Below, in pieces: positions 25,144 to 36,400 of a stretch of 64,000 nucleotides of DNA; within the stretch, counting starts at the first letter, position 1; the number at the start of each line of letters is the position of its first letter. Below the pieces are notes generated by a model that searched no databases, was not told the origin of the DNA, and saw only the letters and a list, made by a program, of their open reading frames with translations. The translations under genes and the position numbers were made by a program. Source of the DNA: Crotalaria pallida (taxonomy: Eukaryota; Streptophyta; Magnoliopsida; Fabales; Fabaceae); NCBI GenBank assembly GCA_037953625.1, contig CM075651.1, positions 148,382,001 to 148,446,000 of the forward strand, written 5' to 3'.

Positions 25144-26096
25144 AACTATGAGTTTTAGTTCCCAAATCCCCCATATTAGCCCCAAACCCCAAATTTCTTT
25201 TAATTCCCCTAATACCCTTACACTCATCTCTTTCCAATTCCCAAACCCCACTTGACTTTTCAAATCCTCACTTGACTGTAAATATGTGCAGTTCTCCCGG
25301 TGCTCCGGCGACGCCACCACCGTCTCTGCCACCACCACCGTCTCATCTTCCAATTTATCAACTCCGACTTCTTCATCTTCCCCCACCTCATGGTTCTCCG
25401 GTATCGTTCGAGCCGGTCGTTCCGATAAGTCCGCCTCTCTCAAAATGTCCACCAACTCCACCGTCTCTGCCACCATTAACAACGCCGGCCCCCCCGTTGT
25501 CCGCAAAAATCAGTTCCGAGGGGCTCTCTTTAAATATGGTCCCAATCCTATCCAGGTCCGTTACCTTGTTCATTTTCACTTTGTGATCTGATTCAATTTA
25601 ATTTAATTGTTCCTTTGTTTGTACATTGATTTGAACTTGGAGATCTCTGAATTTTCATATCCAGGCTACTGTTCTAGATTGATGCCATTATGTTTTTCCG
25701 TAAATTAAATTAAATTAATTCTTCTTCTCTTGAAATTTTGGAATTCTTCTTCATGATATTTATTATGCCAATTGCTGTCTCTGTCATTCTCATTTTGGCT
25801 TGCCTGAGTTGCTATAACTCGGTCTTTGTCATTTCCTCAAAATCATGGAAATAGTATAGTCACAGTTTATTGCAAAGCAAGTTGCAGTGATGAACTTTAA
25901 GATTGTTTGATATCCATTGGATGGGGAGTAGGCACCAGTCTTAACTTTAAGCATGTTGGTAGGTTAACCGCATCCTTACTGAGAACCCGTATATTTTTGG
26001 GGTTTGGGTGGAAAAGTGGAAGATAAAGAAAGGGCACTTTTGACTTTTCGCTGGGGTTTGGGGTTAAAGTGGGGGGTTTGAGAACTAATACTCAAT
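25144..26096. mobile_element. Candidate gene-carrying TIR element
   Basis: The left 110 bp and right 105 bp are imperfect inverted repeats built on GAGTTTTAGTTCCCAAA / GAGTATTAGTTCTCAAA followed by CCCCAAACCCCA. Between them lie a coding exon (25292-25555) and what looks like the start of its intron. The rest of that gene is absent. This is the arrangement of a transposon that captured part of a gene, but the repeats are low in complexity and the ends are not fixed. Confidence 0.45.
25292..25555 (+). pseudogene. First exon fragment of a UPF0613/DUF1749-like hydrolase gene
   Basis: An ORF from the ATG at 25292 encodes a Ser/Thr-rich leader, then SWFSGIVRAGRSDKSAS and finally KNQFRGALFKYGPNPIQ, ending at a CAG followed by GT at 25556. 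To my recollection this N-terminus is that of plant alpha/beta-hydrolase-like proteins of the UPF0613/DUF1749 family; that assignment is from memory, not from a search. The expected next exon (the VAFKTGD segment and hydrolase core) is not found downstream, so the gene is incomplete here. It sits between terminal inverted repeats, as if carried by a transposon. Confidence 0.45.
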
Positions 26097-26184
26097 TGCA
26101 TTGAACTGTGAAAGAGTCTTCTAGTGAATGGTGCTTCTAGGTTATACGAACTTACATGTAGTGGCGAATTTCATAAAGATTATA

Positions 26185-26415
26185 GGAGTTATGAACTTAT
26201 GGCTTGTTTGGTTTGGCGTTTCCCACGGGTAGGGATGGCAATTGGACCCGGACCCGCGGGTACCCGCGGGTAATACCCGCAATGGGTCCGGGTCTGGGTC
26301 CAAAAAAGAGACCCGTGGATCCAAAGGATGGTCCCGTTTGGGTACCCGCTTTGAACGGGTCTGGGTCCGGGTCTGAGGTATTCATACCCGGACCCGTTCA
26401 TATTTACATATATGC

Positions 26416-26463
<48 letters not shown>

Positions 26464-26872
26464 AGTATGTTTGTGTTTAACGAGAGAATTTCTTTGATGT
26501 CTGCGAGTATTTAATGATGGTAGGGATTAATATTAAGTAGAGTGTGTAATAATGTATTAAGGATCTCTCGGTCTATAAAAAAAACATAAAAATTAATTTA
26601 AAAAATAATTTTTTCTTTAAAAAAATTGCTAATGGGTACCCGCAAAACCCGTCTGGGTACCCGAAGACCCGCCTACCCATTATGCAGCGGGTACCCGGGC
26701 GGGTCCGGATGGGTCCGGGTCCAGTAATTGGAGAACGGATCCAGGTTACCCGGACCCACCCAGACCCATTGCCATCCCTACCCACGGGCAAACATGCGTC
26801 CTTCAGAAGTTCCAAGGGTGGAGCTTTCCCGGTAAAGTGTTTTGCAACCGCAAAACCAAACACACTATTAGT
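26185..26872. mobile_element. MITE with TTGTTTGGTTT ends, interrupted by a hAT element
   Basis: The left end (TTGTTTGGTTTGGCGTTTCC, near 26202) is mirrored at the right end (GCGGTTGCAAAAC and AAAACCAAACAC near 26840-26870). The two halves join cleanly if the hAT element at 26230-26780 and one copy of its target duplication are removed. Exact outer ends are uncertain. Confidence 0.5.
26230..26780. mobile_element. hAT MITE with 8-bp target duplication
   Basis: Terminal inverted repeat TAGGGATGGCAAT at 26230, with the complement ending at 26780. The flanking duplication CCCACGGG is perfect, at 26222-26229 and 26781-26788. Subterminal regions are dense in GGGTACCCG, GGACCCG and GGTCCGGGT words, giving long stem potential. 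A TA microsatellite lies at 26417-26459. The overlapping open frames are by-products of the repeat words, not genes. Confidence 0.9.
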
Positions 26873-27044
26873 AAGTAGGATATCCATATTTTTGTTAAGC
26901 ATCACATTGATACTTACAATTTGCAATTGTCGCCCATAAAAAAAAAAAATTTGCAACTGTCAAGTGTTGTGCATTATATGATTATGGCTCTTCAGTTTTT
27001 TTCATATAAATTGAGCTTGAACTCTATAGTGCGTCTATAGGTTC

Positions 27045-27262
27045 TCTATAGCGCATTATCTTGTTTCAAAAGGTACAATACAATTGAATCAATATTCAGA
27101 TGCAGTAGTTGTTGGCAAAGCCACGGGCAATGAGGTTCAGATAACTAAAGATATGGAAGCTGATATTTGTGAGGAACAAGCTGCAAAGAAGTGGTGGAAA
27201 TTGAATCCTGACAGATTCCAATTAGTATATATATGGATGAGGATTACTTCTTTTGCCTTGTA
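27045..27262 (+). pseudogene. Exon-like coding stretch, gene unknown
   Basis: A frame runs through GTIQLNQYSDAVVVGKATG, NEVQITKDMEAD and EEQAAKKWWKLNPDRF, then passes into a short unrelated tail ending in TAA at 27260-27262. The residue pattern is strongly protein-like, but there is no start codon and no neighbouring exon. It is probably a decayed or captured exon. I do not recognise the protein. Confidence 0.4.
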
Positions 27263-27743
27263 ATTTTGAATCATTCGTATGTCTCTGTCATTGTGTGAAT
27301 ATATAGTGTCGTTGCTTGATAGTGGTGGTTACTTCTAAAGCACAGTGATCATTCTCTACACAACTTCATTGTTTCTACTAGTAAAATTGACACCCAGGTG
27401 ACATTTATACTCACATTATATATTATGCGTCACTTAACTCTGTCTTATCCTTGTTGGCCAATTGTAAGAAACGAATAAACACACAACATAATTCCAAAAA
27501 TGAAAGAACACAACCTGGTTCTATAAATTATTTGTTTGTATCTTGATTATTCATGATTGATTCAAACGTTGAGTTTGTTGAAAGTCACATTCATTAACAT
27601 TAACAATATGCTATCATCCTTTATGAATCTCTAATTCTATATCCGAAGCTAATCTGATCCTATGCTGACACTAACCTACAAAAACAAACAAATCACAATG
27701 GCAGAGCCAGAGAGCCAGCCAGCATGTCAATCCATCCTTACCG
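27263..27743. other. 3' flank of the ATL gene
   Basis: AT-rich DNA with no ORF of note. It lies downstream of the minus-strand ATL gene and probably includes its 3' untranslated region. Confidence 0.4.
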
Positions 27744-29063
27744 TTAGTGTGTCTTGGAAATCCAAGCCAACCACCTCGTTATCGCTCCCTCGTGTCGCTC
27801 CTCCTCGTCTCCCCTCCCTCCATTCACATTCATTCCTATCGTCTCTGATACACTTCTCCTATTCATAGTCATCCCACCTTTCTCCATCTTATCATCAACA
27901 TTCTGGTTTCTCATGCTTGTTCCTCCTTCATACTTATGGTTCCTTACCAACGGGAACTCAGATGATGATGATGATATTGATAAGGATGATGATAACTTAG
28001 GTTTCTGGCTTATTATCATCTCCGAAGTTAAGTACAAAAGATCAAACGGTTCAACATTGCTCCAACGTTTTTTATGCATCCCACCACTTTGTGATGATTT
28101 TGTAGGAGACACAATAATACGGTGCTCTAACCTATGCTCCTTGCTTTTATTCTCGTGTGTCATCAACATGCCATCTTTTCTCTTACCCTTTGTTTTCCTT
28201 CTTCCATTAACATTATCAAACGACCTTCTACGTGAAGATGATGACGACATTCCCTCTGAATTAATATCTGAAAACCCACCATCGCTCCCTCCAACGGTCG
28301 AAGAATGCGAATGCCTCGTGGACATTCTTCGACTCAGGCTTCGCGATTGTGGTTCCGTTGCATTATTATTAATTTCCCATAACGCGTCATCGTGGTTATT
28401 ACTTTGATGACGTGTTGGTGGTGGAGAAGGAGGATGTGGTTGTTGGTTTTGTTGGCCAACGATTATAACGTCCTCATTATCAACCTTGTCCCGACAAAGA
28501 GGACAAGTTGAATGCATGTTGAGCCACTCATCAACGCATTCGAAGTGGAATGCATGGTTGCATCTCGGGAGGAGTCGAAGAACCTCATGATCCTCGAACC
28601 TCTTGAGACAAATCGCACATTCCAAACCTTCTTTATGGCCTTTAAGAGACTTGAATCTGAAAAGGGGTAATGACTCGACAACAGAACGGTCCACGCCAGA
28701 GTTCTTTCTTTCCAAAGCATTAATATTATTATTGTTGCTCAGAGTGGTTGCATTAGCTTCAAGACAGTGTTTGATATAGAGGAGAAGGATGAAAATGATG
28801 GAGCACACGGAGGTTAAAACGCATACCACAATCACGGTGTTTGGTTTCAATGGGGTGGAGTCCTTTTTACGGTAGGAATTCGAGGTTGATAATGTGGGTG
28901 ATGTGGTGGCAATGCCACCGTTATCATATTCAACCTTAGGAGTATGATGAGGAGGGGTTTCAATGGTATCATCTTTGGCCTCTGCAGTTAGAATGGTGGT
29001 GATTGTGATGATGATGATAATGATGAAAATGATGCATGGCTTCAAAGAAGGTGCACCACCCAT
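27744..29063 (-). CDS. ATL-family RING-H2 E3 ubiquitin ligase, membrane-anchored
   Basis: A 439-aa intronless gene, as usual for ATL genes. Residues 1-29 form a signal-peptide-like hydrophobic start. Residues 76-97 are a transmembrane helix. The GLD-type motif lies at about 123-137 (GVDRSVVESLPLFRF). The RING-H2 finger has the exact ATL spacing C149-x2-C152-x15-C168-x-H170-x2-H173-x2-C176-x10-C187-x2-C190, with Pro188 after the seventh ligand and Trp180 in the E2-contact position. Such proteins attach ubiquitin to membrane or secretory-pathway targets. The long C-terminal tail (from about 205) is rich in Ser, Arg, Asn and His and is probably disordered. The SLPLFRF and KEGLECAICL segments point to the ATL13/ATL42-like group, by recollection. 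The start ATG is preceded by a short leader and has the signal peptide directly after it. Confidence 0.92.
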   Translation of the reverse strand: MGGAPSLKPCIIFIIIIIITITTILTAEAKDDTIETPPHHTPKVEYDNGGIATTSPTLSTSNSYRKKDSTPLKPNTVIVVCVLTSVCSIIFILLLYIKHCLEANATTLSNNNNINALERKNSGVDRSVVESLPLFRFKSLKGHKEGLECAICLKRFEDHEVLRLLPRCNHAFHFECVDEWLNMHSTCPLCRDKVDNEDVIIVGQQNQQPHPPSPPPTRHQSNNHDDALWEINNNATEPQSRSLSRRMSTRHSHSSTVGGSDGGFSDINSEGMSSSSSRRRSFDNVNGRRKTKGKRKDGMLMTHENKSKEHRLEHRIIVSPTKSSQSGGMHKKRWSNVEPFDLLYLTSEMIISQKPKLSSSLSISSSSSEFPLVRNHKYEGGTSMRNQNVDDKMEKGGMTMNRRSVSETIGMNVNGGRGDEEERHEGAITRWLAWISKTH

Positions 29064-29769
29064 GTATATATGTCAAGTGCAAAGAGAGTGATGGTGATGG
29101 TGGTGTTTTTTTTTTAATTTGTGTTAACATTAGAAGTCTAGTAAGATGAGGAGGCTTAGCTATTATGTGGAGGAGGATAGTGTTAGAGCTAGGAAGCTGC
29201 GCTATTTTGGGAGGGATTCTATGGCAGGAATTCGCCACAAAAAATTGCACATGTGCAAAGAGTGCTAGATGAGACAAATACCTATGACTCATCATCAACT
29301 TTAATATAATCATTGATCCATTGCCTAACCATTTATATAATATACAACTATATATTAACTTATTTGCAGACAAGATCATTCACCTCTAATTGTAAGATAC
29401 TCTCGCTGAACCATGTCGTTGTAGAAATTTATAATTTTCCCAACCTTAATCCAAGTCTTTTTAGAAGAAATTCAAGAGAATTAAGAAAATCAGTTTTTTT
29501 TTTATAACTTGAAAGAGATTAATAAATTAAAATTAATTAATATATTATTAGTGATATTAACATTACGAATATTTGGTCATTTTTATCAAAATTATCCTTT
29601 TAATTATATTGTGATTTTAAAAAATATTGAATAAACATGAATATTTGTAAAAATAAAATAAAAATTTAATGTCATTGAAAAAAGAAATAAAAACTTATAA
29701 ATATGACAAAAAAGTTTCTCTCCAACATCCATATAATTTTCTCTTCCAAATATGATTTTAACATGAGTT
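29064..29769. other. Upstream region of the ATL gene and AT-rich spacer
   Basis: The first 100 bp are likely 5' leader of the minus-strand ATL gene. The remainder is AT-rich, with no gene seen. Confidence 0.4.
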
Positions 29770-29938
29770 TCTCCACCGCGATTCTTTCCTCATGCAGCAA
29801 CCCTGTTATCACTCCTTGCTCGAAACCCCAATGAAACCCTCTCACAGAGTGAATTGAGATACGTTTGTTCTTTTCATTATGCTTTCTTTGATTTGAGTTT
29901 TTTTCTTTTTTTTTATAATTATTTTATGGGAAAATAGT

Positions 29939-30098
29939 TGGTGCACTAATAATGTAAAAATTTTTTTACACCGTCGATGTCATCCATCATCCACATGTTT
30001 ATAGTTGTTGATTTTTAATTAAAAGTAATAAAAATGAATTGTGGATGATGAACCGACAATGTAAAAAAATTTACACCGTCAGTACATACTCATTAATC
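29939..30098. mobile_element. Small MITE inside the left arm of the inverted repeat
   Basis: About 160 bp with imperfect terminal inverted repeats. The left end reads TAATGTAAAAATTTTTTTAC then ACCGTCGATG and CATCATCCAC. The right end, reverse complemented, reads TGACGGTGTAAATTTTTTTA then CATTGTCGGTTCATCATCCAC-like DNA. The right arm of the large inverted repeat lacks it, which shows that it inserted after the inversion. Confidence 0.7.
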
Positions 30099-32289
30099 TC
30101 TTATTTTATTTTATTTGGGGATGCATATCATGAAAATTATATTTAACATGAATTTTTTAGCATTGGAAAGTATGATATTCCTTCATAAGAAATGTTATGT
30201 ATTTTCGGCAATTAAGTTACGTTAGTTGCATTATCTTCCCTCAATTTGAGTTATTATTTATTTTCTTCAACCTTAGGAAAAAATAATGATATTGCAGTTC
30301 CAATGTCAATATGTGTCATAGTGATATAGGTCTTAAATATAATGAATAAAATTACATAGTATATTGCATTCAAATTTGTGATAACAAGTATTTGCTACTT
30401 AATTCAAATTGGCACAAAATGAGGTTTAGCCATGTCAATTATCTTGGATTTTCTTTAGTCTATGCTGCTCTAGTGTTTATTATTATGTGAATGTACCTTA
30501 CATGTGACTGCTACCTCCTCATAATTTGTAAATGTACCTTACTCTATGAATATACTATACCTTCGGTAGCAACATTCAGATTAAATATTGCAAACTAAAG
30601 AGAACCTTTCTACCCTATTGTTTTCTAGTTTTAACTTTTATGAACATTATTTATTGTTAGCAAGATTCTACTGCAAAATCAAACCAAGATTCCGACATTC
30701 AATTATACGAACTACGCATTGTGAATGATTTAGACAAAAATAAGAAAAAAGTTCTTGCTATATGCACCTAAAAATCTATCTCGTTCGAGCACCTAAAAAC
30801 CATAGTTTAGGCCCAATAAAATATTTTAACTGCAGGGATGATTTAATCTTATAGTGGTTTTTTAAGTTGTAGGAGAGCTATTCGGAGTGTATATATATGT
30901 TGGTTAAAGTTGCATGAGAGGGTAAGAGAGGCCATCAGTTGTCAATCTTCTTCTTGCGCCAGCAGGTGTAATCAATTTGGACAGTTCTGCGCTTGGGTGT
31001 TGTAAAACCCAAATATGTTGGTTGTTCCTCTCCAACATCAGGTGTTATAGGATTAATCTCTTTTGCGGTCTCCATTATACACAACTGATTATCATCACTT
31101 TTTGACTCTAGTTTGTTGTTGCATTTGTTGAGTTATTTATTTTTAATTTAGGTGATTTATTCAGAGGTAAATGGTTTTGGTGGAGGTGAGGCAGAACAGA
31201 GAGAAGTGGCCAATACCCACTAACCTCCACCAAAACCATTTACCTCTGGATAAATCACCTAAATTAAAAATAAATAACTCAACAAATGCAACAACAAACT
31301 AGAGCTAGAAAATGATCATAATTATGGAATCTTCAAAAGACATTAATTAATCATATAACACATGATGCTGAAGAGGAACAACCAACATAATTGGGTTCTA
31401 CAACAACCAAGCCTAAATTCGTCCAAATTGATTTCACTGGTGCAAGAAGAAGAATAACGACCCTCATGGTCTCTTTTACCCTCATGCAACCTTAATCAAC
31501 ATATACACTCCTAATAGCTCTCTTATAGCTTAAAAAACACTATAAAATTAAACCATCACTGCAGTTAAAATATTTTATTGGGCCTACACTATGGTTCTTA
31601 TGTGCTCATATGAGATAGATTTTTAGTTGTATATAGCAACACTTTTTTTCTTATTTTTGCCTAAATCATTCACAATGTGTAGTTAGTATAATTGTATGTT
31701 GAAATCTTGGGTTTGCAGTAAGACCTTGCTAACAATCAACAATATTCATAAATGTTGAAACTAAAAAAACAATTGGTTAGAAATGTTAATCTCTTTTGTT
31801 TGCAAATTTTAGTCTCAATGTTGCTATTGAAGGTACATTCACAACTCATCAAGGTACATTCACAAATTATGAGGAGATATAGTCACATGTAAGATACATT
31901 CATAAATTAATAAATACTATAGTAGCATAGACTAAAGAAAATCCAAGGTAATTGACATAGATGCACCTAAGTTTGTGCCAATTTGAATCAAGTAGCAAAT
32001 ACATGTTACCACAAATTTGAATACAAAATGTAATCTTATTCTTTATATTTAAGACCTACATGGACTTGAAGAAAATAAATGATAAGTCAATTGAGGGAAG
32101 ATAATGCAACTAACTCAATTGCTAGAAATACATAACATTTCTTATGAAGGGTTATCGTACTTTGCTATGCTACAAAATTTATGTTAATTTTTCATGGTAT
32201 GCATCCCTGAATAAAATAAAATAAAATCATAATAAAAAAAAAAAAAGAAAAAAAAATTCAAATCAAAGAAAAGCACGTACCTCAATCGA

Positions 32290-32538
32290 CTCTGCGTTAG
32301 GGTTTAAGGGGGGGTTTCGAGCAAGACGAGAAAGTGGGTTCATTGTAGGAGGAAGGAATAGCGGTAGAGAAACGATTTGTAGCGGAAGTACAAGTGGGTC
32401 GTTGGAAAAGGAAGGATTCATGGTGGAGGAGGAAGAAGGGGATTCACGGAGAAGGGAGAAGTGGGTTGTTGGAGAAGGAATGATTCGCCGTGGCGAAAGA
32501 ATAAGGGGCGGCTGAGGGGCGGAGGGAGAAGGATTCAT
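32290..32538 (-). pseudogene. Putative first exon, low-complexity, function unknown
   Basis: An ATG at 32536-32538 opens a frame rich in Pro, Ser and Leu (MNPSPSAPQPPLILSPRR and later repeats of the MNPS word). It ends at GAG followed by GTACGTG, a good donor site. The equivalent place in the left arm has lost both the frame and the donor (GAGATACGT). No downstream exon was recognised in the adjoining arm. It may be a captured gene start or a chance frame. Confidence 0.3.
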
Positions 32539-32540
32539 GC

Positions 32541-33300
32541 GGCTGAACTAAAACGCAAAAATGAATGAAATTGTAACTAGAAGAAGCGCATGATAAGAAA
32601 TGTAGGAACGCAGGAGAAGAAACGTTAACGGAGCTGCATTGTTTTTAAATCCTTCAATAACTTTGTATTTGGCTTTTGGATCCTTAAGGACTTGATAGTA
32701 AATATTAACCCTTTCAAAGTTATAAAACCGAGTATCTAAGAAATTCTGAAGTATTCACCTTAATAAAATTATTGGCTCAAGATAATAAAAATGTAAAGAC
32801 ATACTATTTTTTTTTTCCGGAAACGGCCGCCACCTTTATTGAATCAAAGGAGGTTTTGTTACTCTACAGTTTACATGGCTGTCAAATAGAGAAATTATTA
32901 GTTGATCTTGGACCATCGTGTTATTTATGATACAGGTCAATAATAATCTACGTCTTATAAATAACTATTTATTAACTTTATTTCTTTCATTTTTTTAACT
33001 TCATTTTAATATTTGTCAAATTGTGATTGACCTAAATTATGAATGACACAATGTTTTAAGACCAATTAATAATTACTCGTGAATGTAATTAGTAAGTAGG
33101 AAAAAAAAGATAAAAATAAGCAGCAGAATAAAATTCCCCTAAACGCGAGGATTGGATTTGGACCGTTACGAGTATCACGTGACACCCGCGTGACCACACT
33201 CCCCATTTGAATTCAGACTTGAGCGCCGTTTTCACAGCAGATCGAGTTTAATTTCAAAATCTCAAACCAAACTCTTCTCTGTTCAAAGTTCAAACAAACA
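32541..33300 (+). promoter_or_regulatory. Upstream region of the KIN-4C kinesin gene
   Basis: The proximal 200 bp hold CCGTT cores near 33163 (in GGACCGTTACGAG) and 33225 (in GCGCCGTTTTC), which resemble the reverse of the MSA element that drives G2/M genes in plants, though neither is a full match. A CACGTG G-box lies at about 33176-33181. No clear TATA box is seen. Assignment to cell-cycle control is inference. Confidence 0.35.
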
Positions 33301-33304
33301 CCAT

Positions 33305-33305
33305 T

Positions 33306-33370
<65 letters not shown>
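33305..33370 (+). repeat. CT microsatellite in the kinesin 5' leader
   Basis: About 33 CT units just upstream of the coding region. CT-rich 5' leaders are common in plant genes. The tract is followed by a likely 5'-leader intron, 33386-33468 (donor CGTAAG, acceptor TTTCAG), ending 26 bp before the ATG. Confidence 0.8.
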
Positions 33371-33374
<4 letters not shown>

Positions 33375-33494
33375 TCTTCTCACACGTAAGCAAAAGCAAG
33401 CTCTGACACTAGTTGATTGTAATTGAAATGCAATTTGAAACTGATTTAGCTTTTTCTTTGCGTTTCAGATTCTGTTTCTAGGTTTGCAATTAAA

Positions 33495-36400
33495 ATGGAA
33501 CCCTCAGATTCAATGCAGTGTGTGCGAGTTGCTGTTAACATTCGCCCTCTCGTTACCTCTGAGCTTCTTCTCGGTTGCACCGATTGCATCTCCGTTGTTC
33601 CCGGTGAACCTCAGGTGCGTCTGCTTTGTTCATTTTCTTAGGGTTTGAATCCATTTCTTCATGTTCCATTTTTCTTTGTTATTATTATAAGGGATTATTT
33701 GGTTGTTAATAATTTAATTTACATGTACATGCTGTATTTAATTTTGAGCTTTATTTAATTTATTATTATTATTATTATTATGAAATTGTGTTGTGTTTTT
33801 GATAGGTGCAAATTGGATCCCATTCTTTCACATATGATTATGTTTATGGTAGTACCGGATCGCCGTTGTCTGCAATATATGATGATTGCGTAGCTCCGCT
33901 TGTTGAAGCTCTGTTCCATGGCTATAATGCAACAGTTCTAGCATATGGCCAGGTATAATTTTTCAATTTCATGTGTATTTTGGTTTTGTGAAAATTTTTA
34001 AGAAAATTTTGTTTTGTTGTGTTGTTAATTTGACCTGCATTTTAGTTAATTTGTAATAATTGCGTTTTTGTTCTCGTTTCGTTAGACTGGATCTGGGAAG
34101 ACATATACGATGGGAACAAATTACACTGGAGAGGGAAGTAGCGGTGGAATTATACCCAGGGTGATGGAATCAATATTCTGTAGAGTTCAATCGATGAACC
34201 AATCCACAGAGTTTTTGATTCGAGTATCTTTTATTGAGGTAAAGAATATCAATGTTTAATGGATTTTCTCTGTAATTGAGATTAGACCTTTAACTTGAAC
34301 TGCTAAAAAAATGACAGATATTCAAGGAAGAAGTATTTGATTTGCTTGATCCCAATTCGTCCAAAGGCGAAGTGTTATGTAATGCAAAGGTTGCTGTGCC
34401 TGCCAGAGTTCCCATTCAAATTAGAGAAACGGTGAACGGAGGAATAACACTGGCTGGTGTGACTGAACCTGAAGTCAAGTCAAAAGAAGAAATGGCATCT
34501 CTTCTCTCACGCGGTTCGCTGTCTCGTGCCACTGGGAGTACGAACATGAACAGTCAATCAAGGTAAGCTGCCACAAGAGTCTGCACCATTATTTGTCTTG
34601 TGAATTGTTTCTTATCGTTGGATTGCATTCATTTGATTCTGATATAAAGCACATTAAAAATTTTGGTGTTTTTTTTGTCAGCTGGGAAATTAATTTAGTA
34701 CGCTGACTGTGTGGTTTATGTGATTTGTCTAGTCGTTCACATGCTATATTCACAATCACAATGGAGCAAAAGAATGGTGATGATGTCTTATGTGCCAAAC
34801 TCCATTTAGTGGATCTTGCTGGTTCTGAGCGCGCAAAAAGAACTGGTGCAGATGGAATGCGTTTAAAAGAAGGTATTCCGTTGTTAGTGATATCATCAAA
34901 TTTATAGGTTTGGGCATAGAATTACTGCATGCCCTTTTTGCAATCTGAGTTTTACACATGCAAGATGTTTTGCATATTATTTAATTATCCTTTATGTTTT
35001 CTCATGGTTAAGGCATTCATATCAACAAGGGTTTATTAGCTCTTGGGAATGTAATAAGTGCATTGGGAGATGAAAGAAAGCGAAAAGAAGGAGGTCATGT
35101 GCCATATCGTGATAGCAAATTGACACGCCTACTGCAGGTTTGCACAATAAATGTTTATGCACTACATCTAGTATGCTTATCTTGAACAGCTCTGCATTTT
35201 CAATCATATTTGTTATTCTTTTTATTTTCTCAAACATCACAAGAAATAATATCAGAACCTTGAAAAACCTTATCTATGACTTCTTACTCATGATTTACAA
35301 GTCCATTCCTTTAGTTGTTGTGTTTACTTTTTGAATATTTGCATTATGGATTCATATTTTGTTATCATGACATGAAACGTTGGTAATTGGTTATGAATAT
35401 GTAGGACTCACTTGGAGGAAACAGCAAAACTATGATGATAGGTACACACTCAGTCACTCAGTGCATGATGCCAGTCTTTTGAAATTTATATTTTATATTG
35501 TCATATGTATCACTTATCTGTTCCAAATGCTGCAGCATGTGTTAGTCCTGCTGACACTAATGCTGAAGAGACATTAAACACTTTAAAGTATGCCAACCGT
35601 GCTCGCAACATTCAGAACAAGGCAATTGTAAGTGATTTGCATAACTGTTCTTTATCTTCTTTTTGTTTTTTCTTGCATGAAGGCAGTGGTTGTAGCGCCC
35701 TGAATTGAGAAATTCGGGATTTTTTATGAAAAGGTTTGAGAAATTGAGGGTAATTTTTTTTCTACGATATTAAAACATTACAAGAATGAAAAATGTTCCA
35801 GTGGTTGCTTTGTTTGTTACAATTTATAATTATAAATTTTCTTGGTTTTAGATTAATCGTGATCCAGTGGGAGCTCAGGTGCAGAGAATGCGAAGTCAGA
35901 TTGAGCAATTGCAGGCTGAGCTTCTATTTTATAGAGGTGATGCTGGTGGACCGTTTGAGGAACTCCAGGTATATCATTATTTCAGAAAGTGTCTGAACTT
36001 GATCCCTCACGTACCAGTTATAATTTCTAATGTCTTTTTGTTTTCGCCAGATTCTAAAACACAAAGTATCCTTACTTGAAGCAAGCAATGCAGAGCTACA
36101 AAGGGAGCTTCATGAAAATCGATTGACTTGTGACAGTTTATCCCAACGTGCTTGTGATGCTCAGGTCTTTCTTTAATCCTTTATGGTCTCGGTTCTAGTA
36201 AAATGTGGTGAACTTCTTACATGACGTGCTGTGTTTTTGACATGAAGTTGTTGGGTCTCACTTGAGGTGCTGAATATTTTTAGGTTGAAAAAGACCAACT
36301 GATCCTGAAAATGGAATTAATTCGAAATGGTAAATCTTGGGATGAGGTTGACTCAAGTTCAAATCAGGTATGAATGCATCAAGTCATTGCTAATACGTGG

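Larger units (their letters stand above)
29770..32540. repeat. Long inverted repeat (about 1.3-kb arms) with gene-like ends
   Basis: The left arm (about 29770-31190) and right arm (about 31212-32400) are inverted copies around a centre near 31200. Matching blocks include the GTGATTTAT...GAGGTAAATGG words beside the centre, the CAACAAATGC block, the CCTCATAATTTGT block, the GGGAAGATAATGCAACTAAC block and an outer GCTCGAAACCCC block. The arms are diverged (substitutions and small indels), and the left arm carries a later MITE. The outer right arm on the minus strand reads as a first exon (91 codons) ending at GAG before GTACGTG. A transcript across the centre would fold into a hairpin of over 1 kb. 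It could be a foldback transposon or an inverted duplication of a gene fragment. Confidence 0.8.

Noticed and set aside
26142..26956. Several ORFs on both strands in the 26.2-26.9 kb region
   Set aside because: They are translations of the GGGTACCCG-type repeats of a hAT MITE with a clear 8-bp target duplication.
27754..28407. 217-aa plus-strand ORF
   Set aside because: Antisense shadow of the ATL gene.
33305..33370. CT tract as a telomeric or centromeric satellite
   Set aside because: A simple dinucleotide repeat in the 5' leader of a gene, with no higher-order array.
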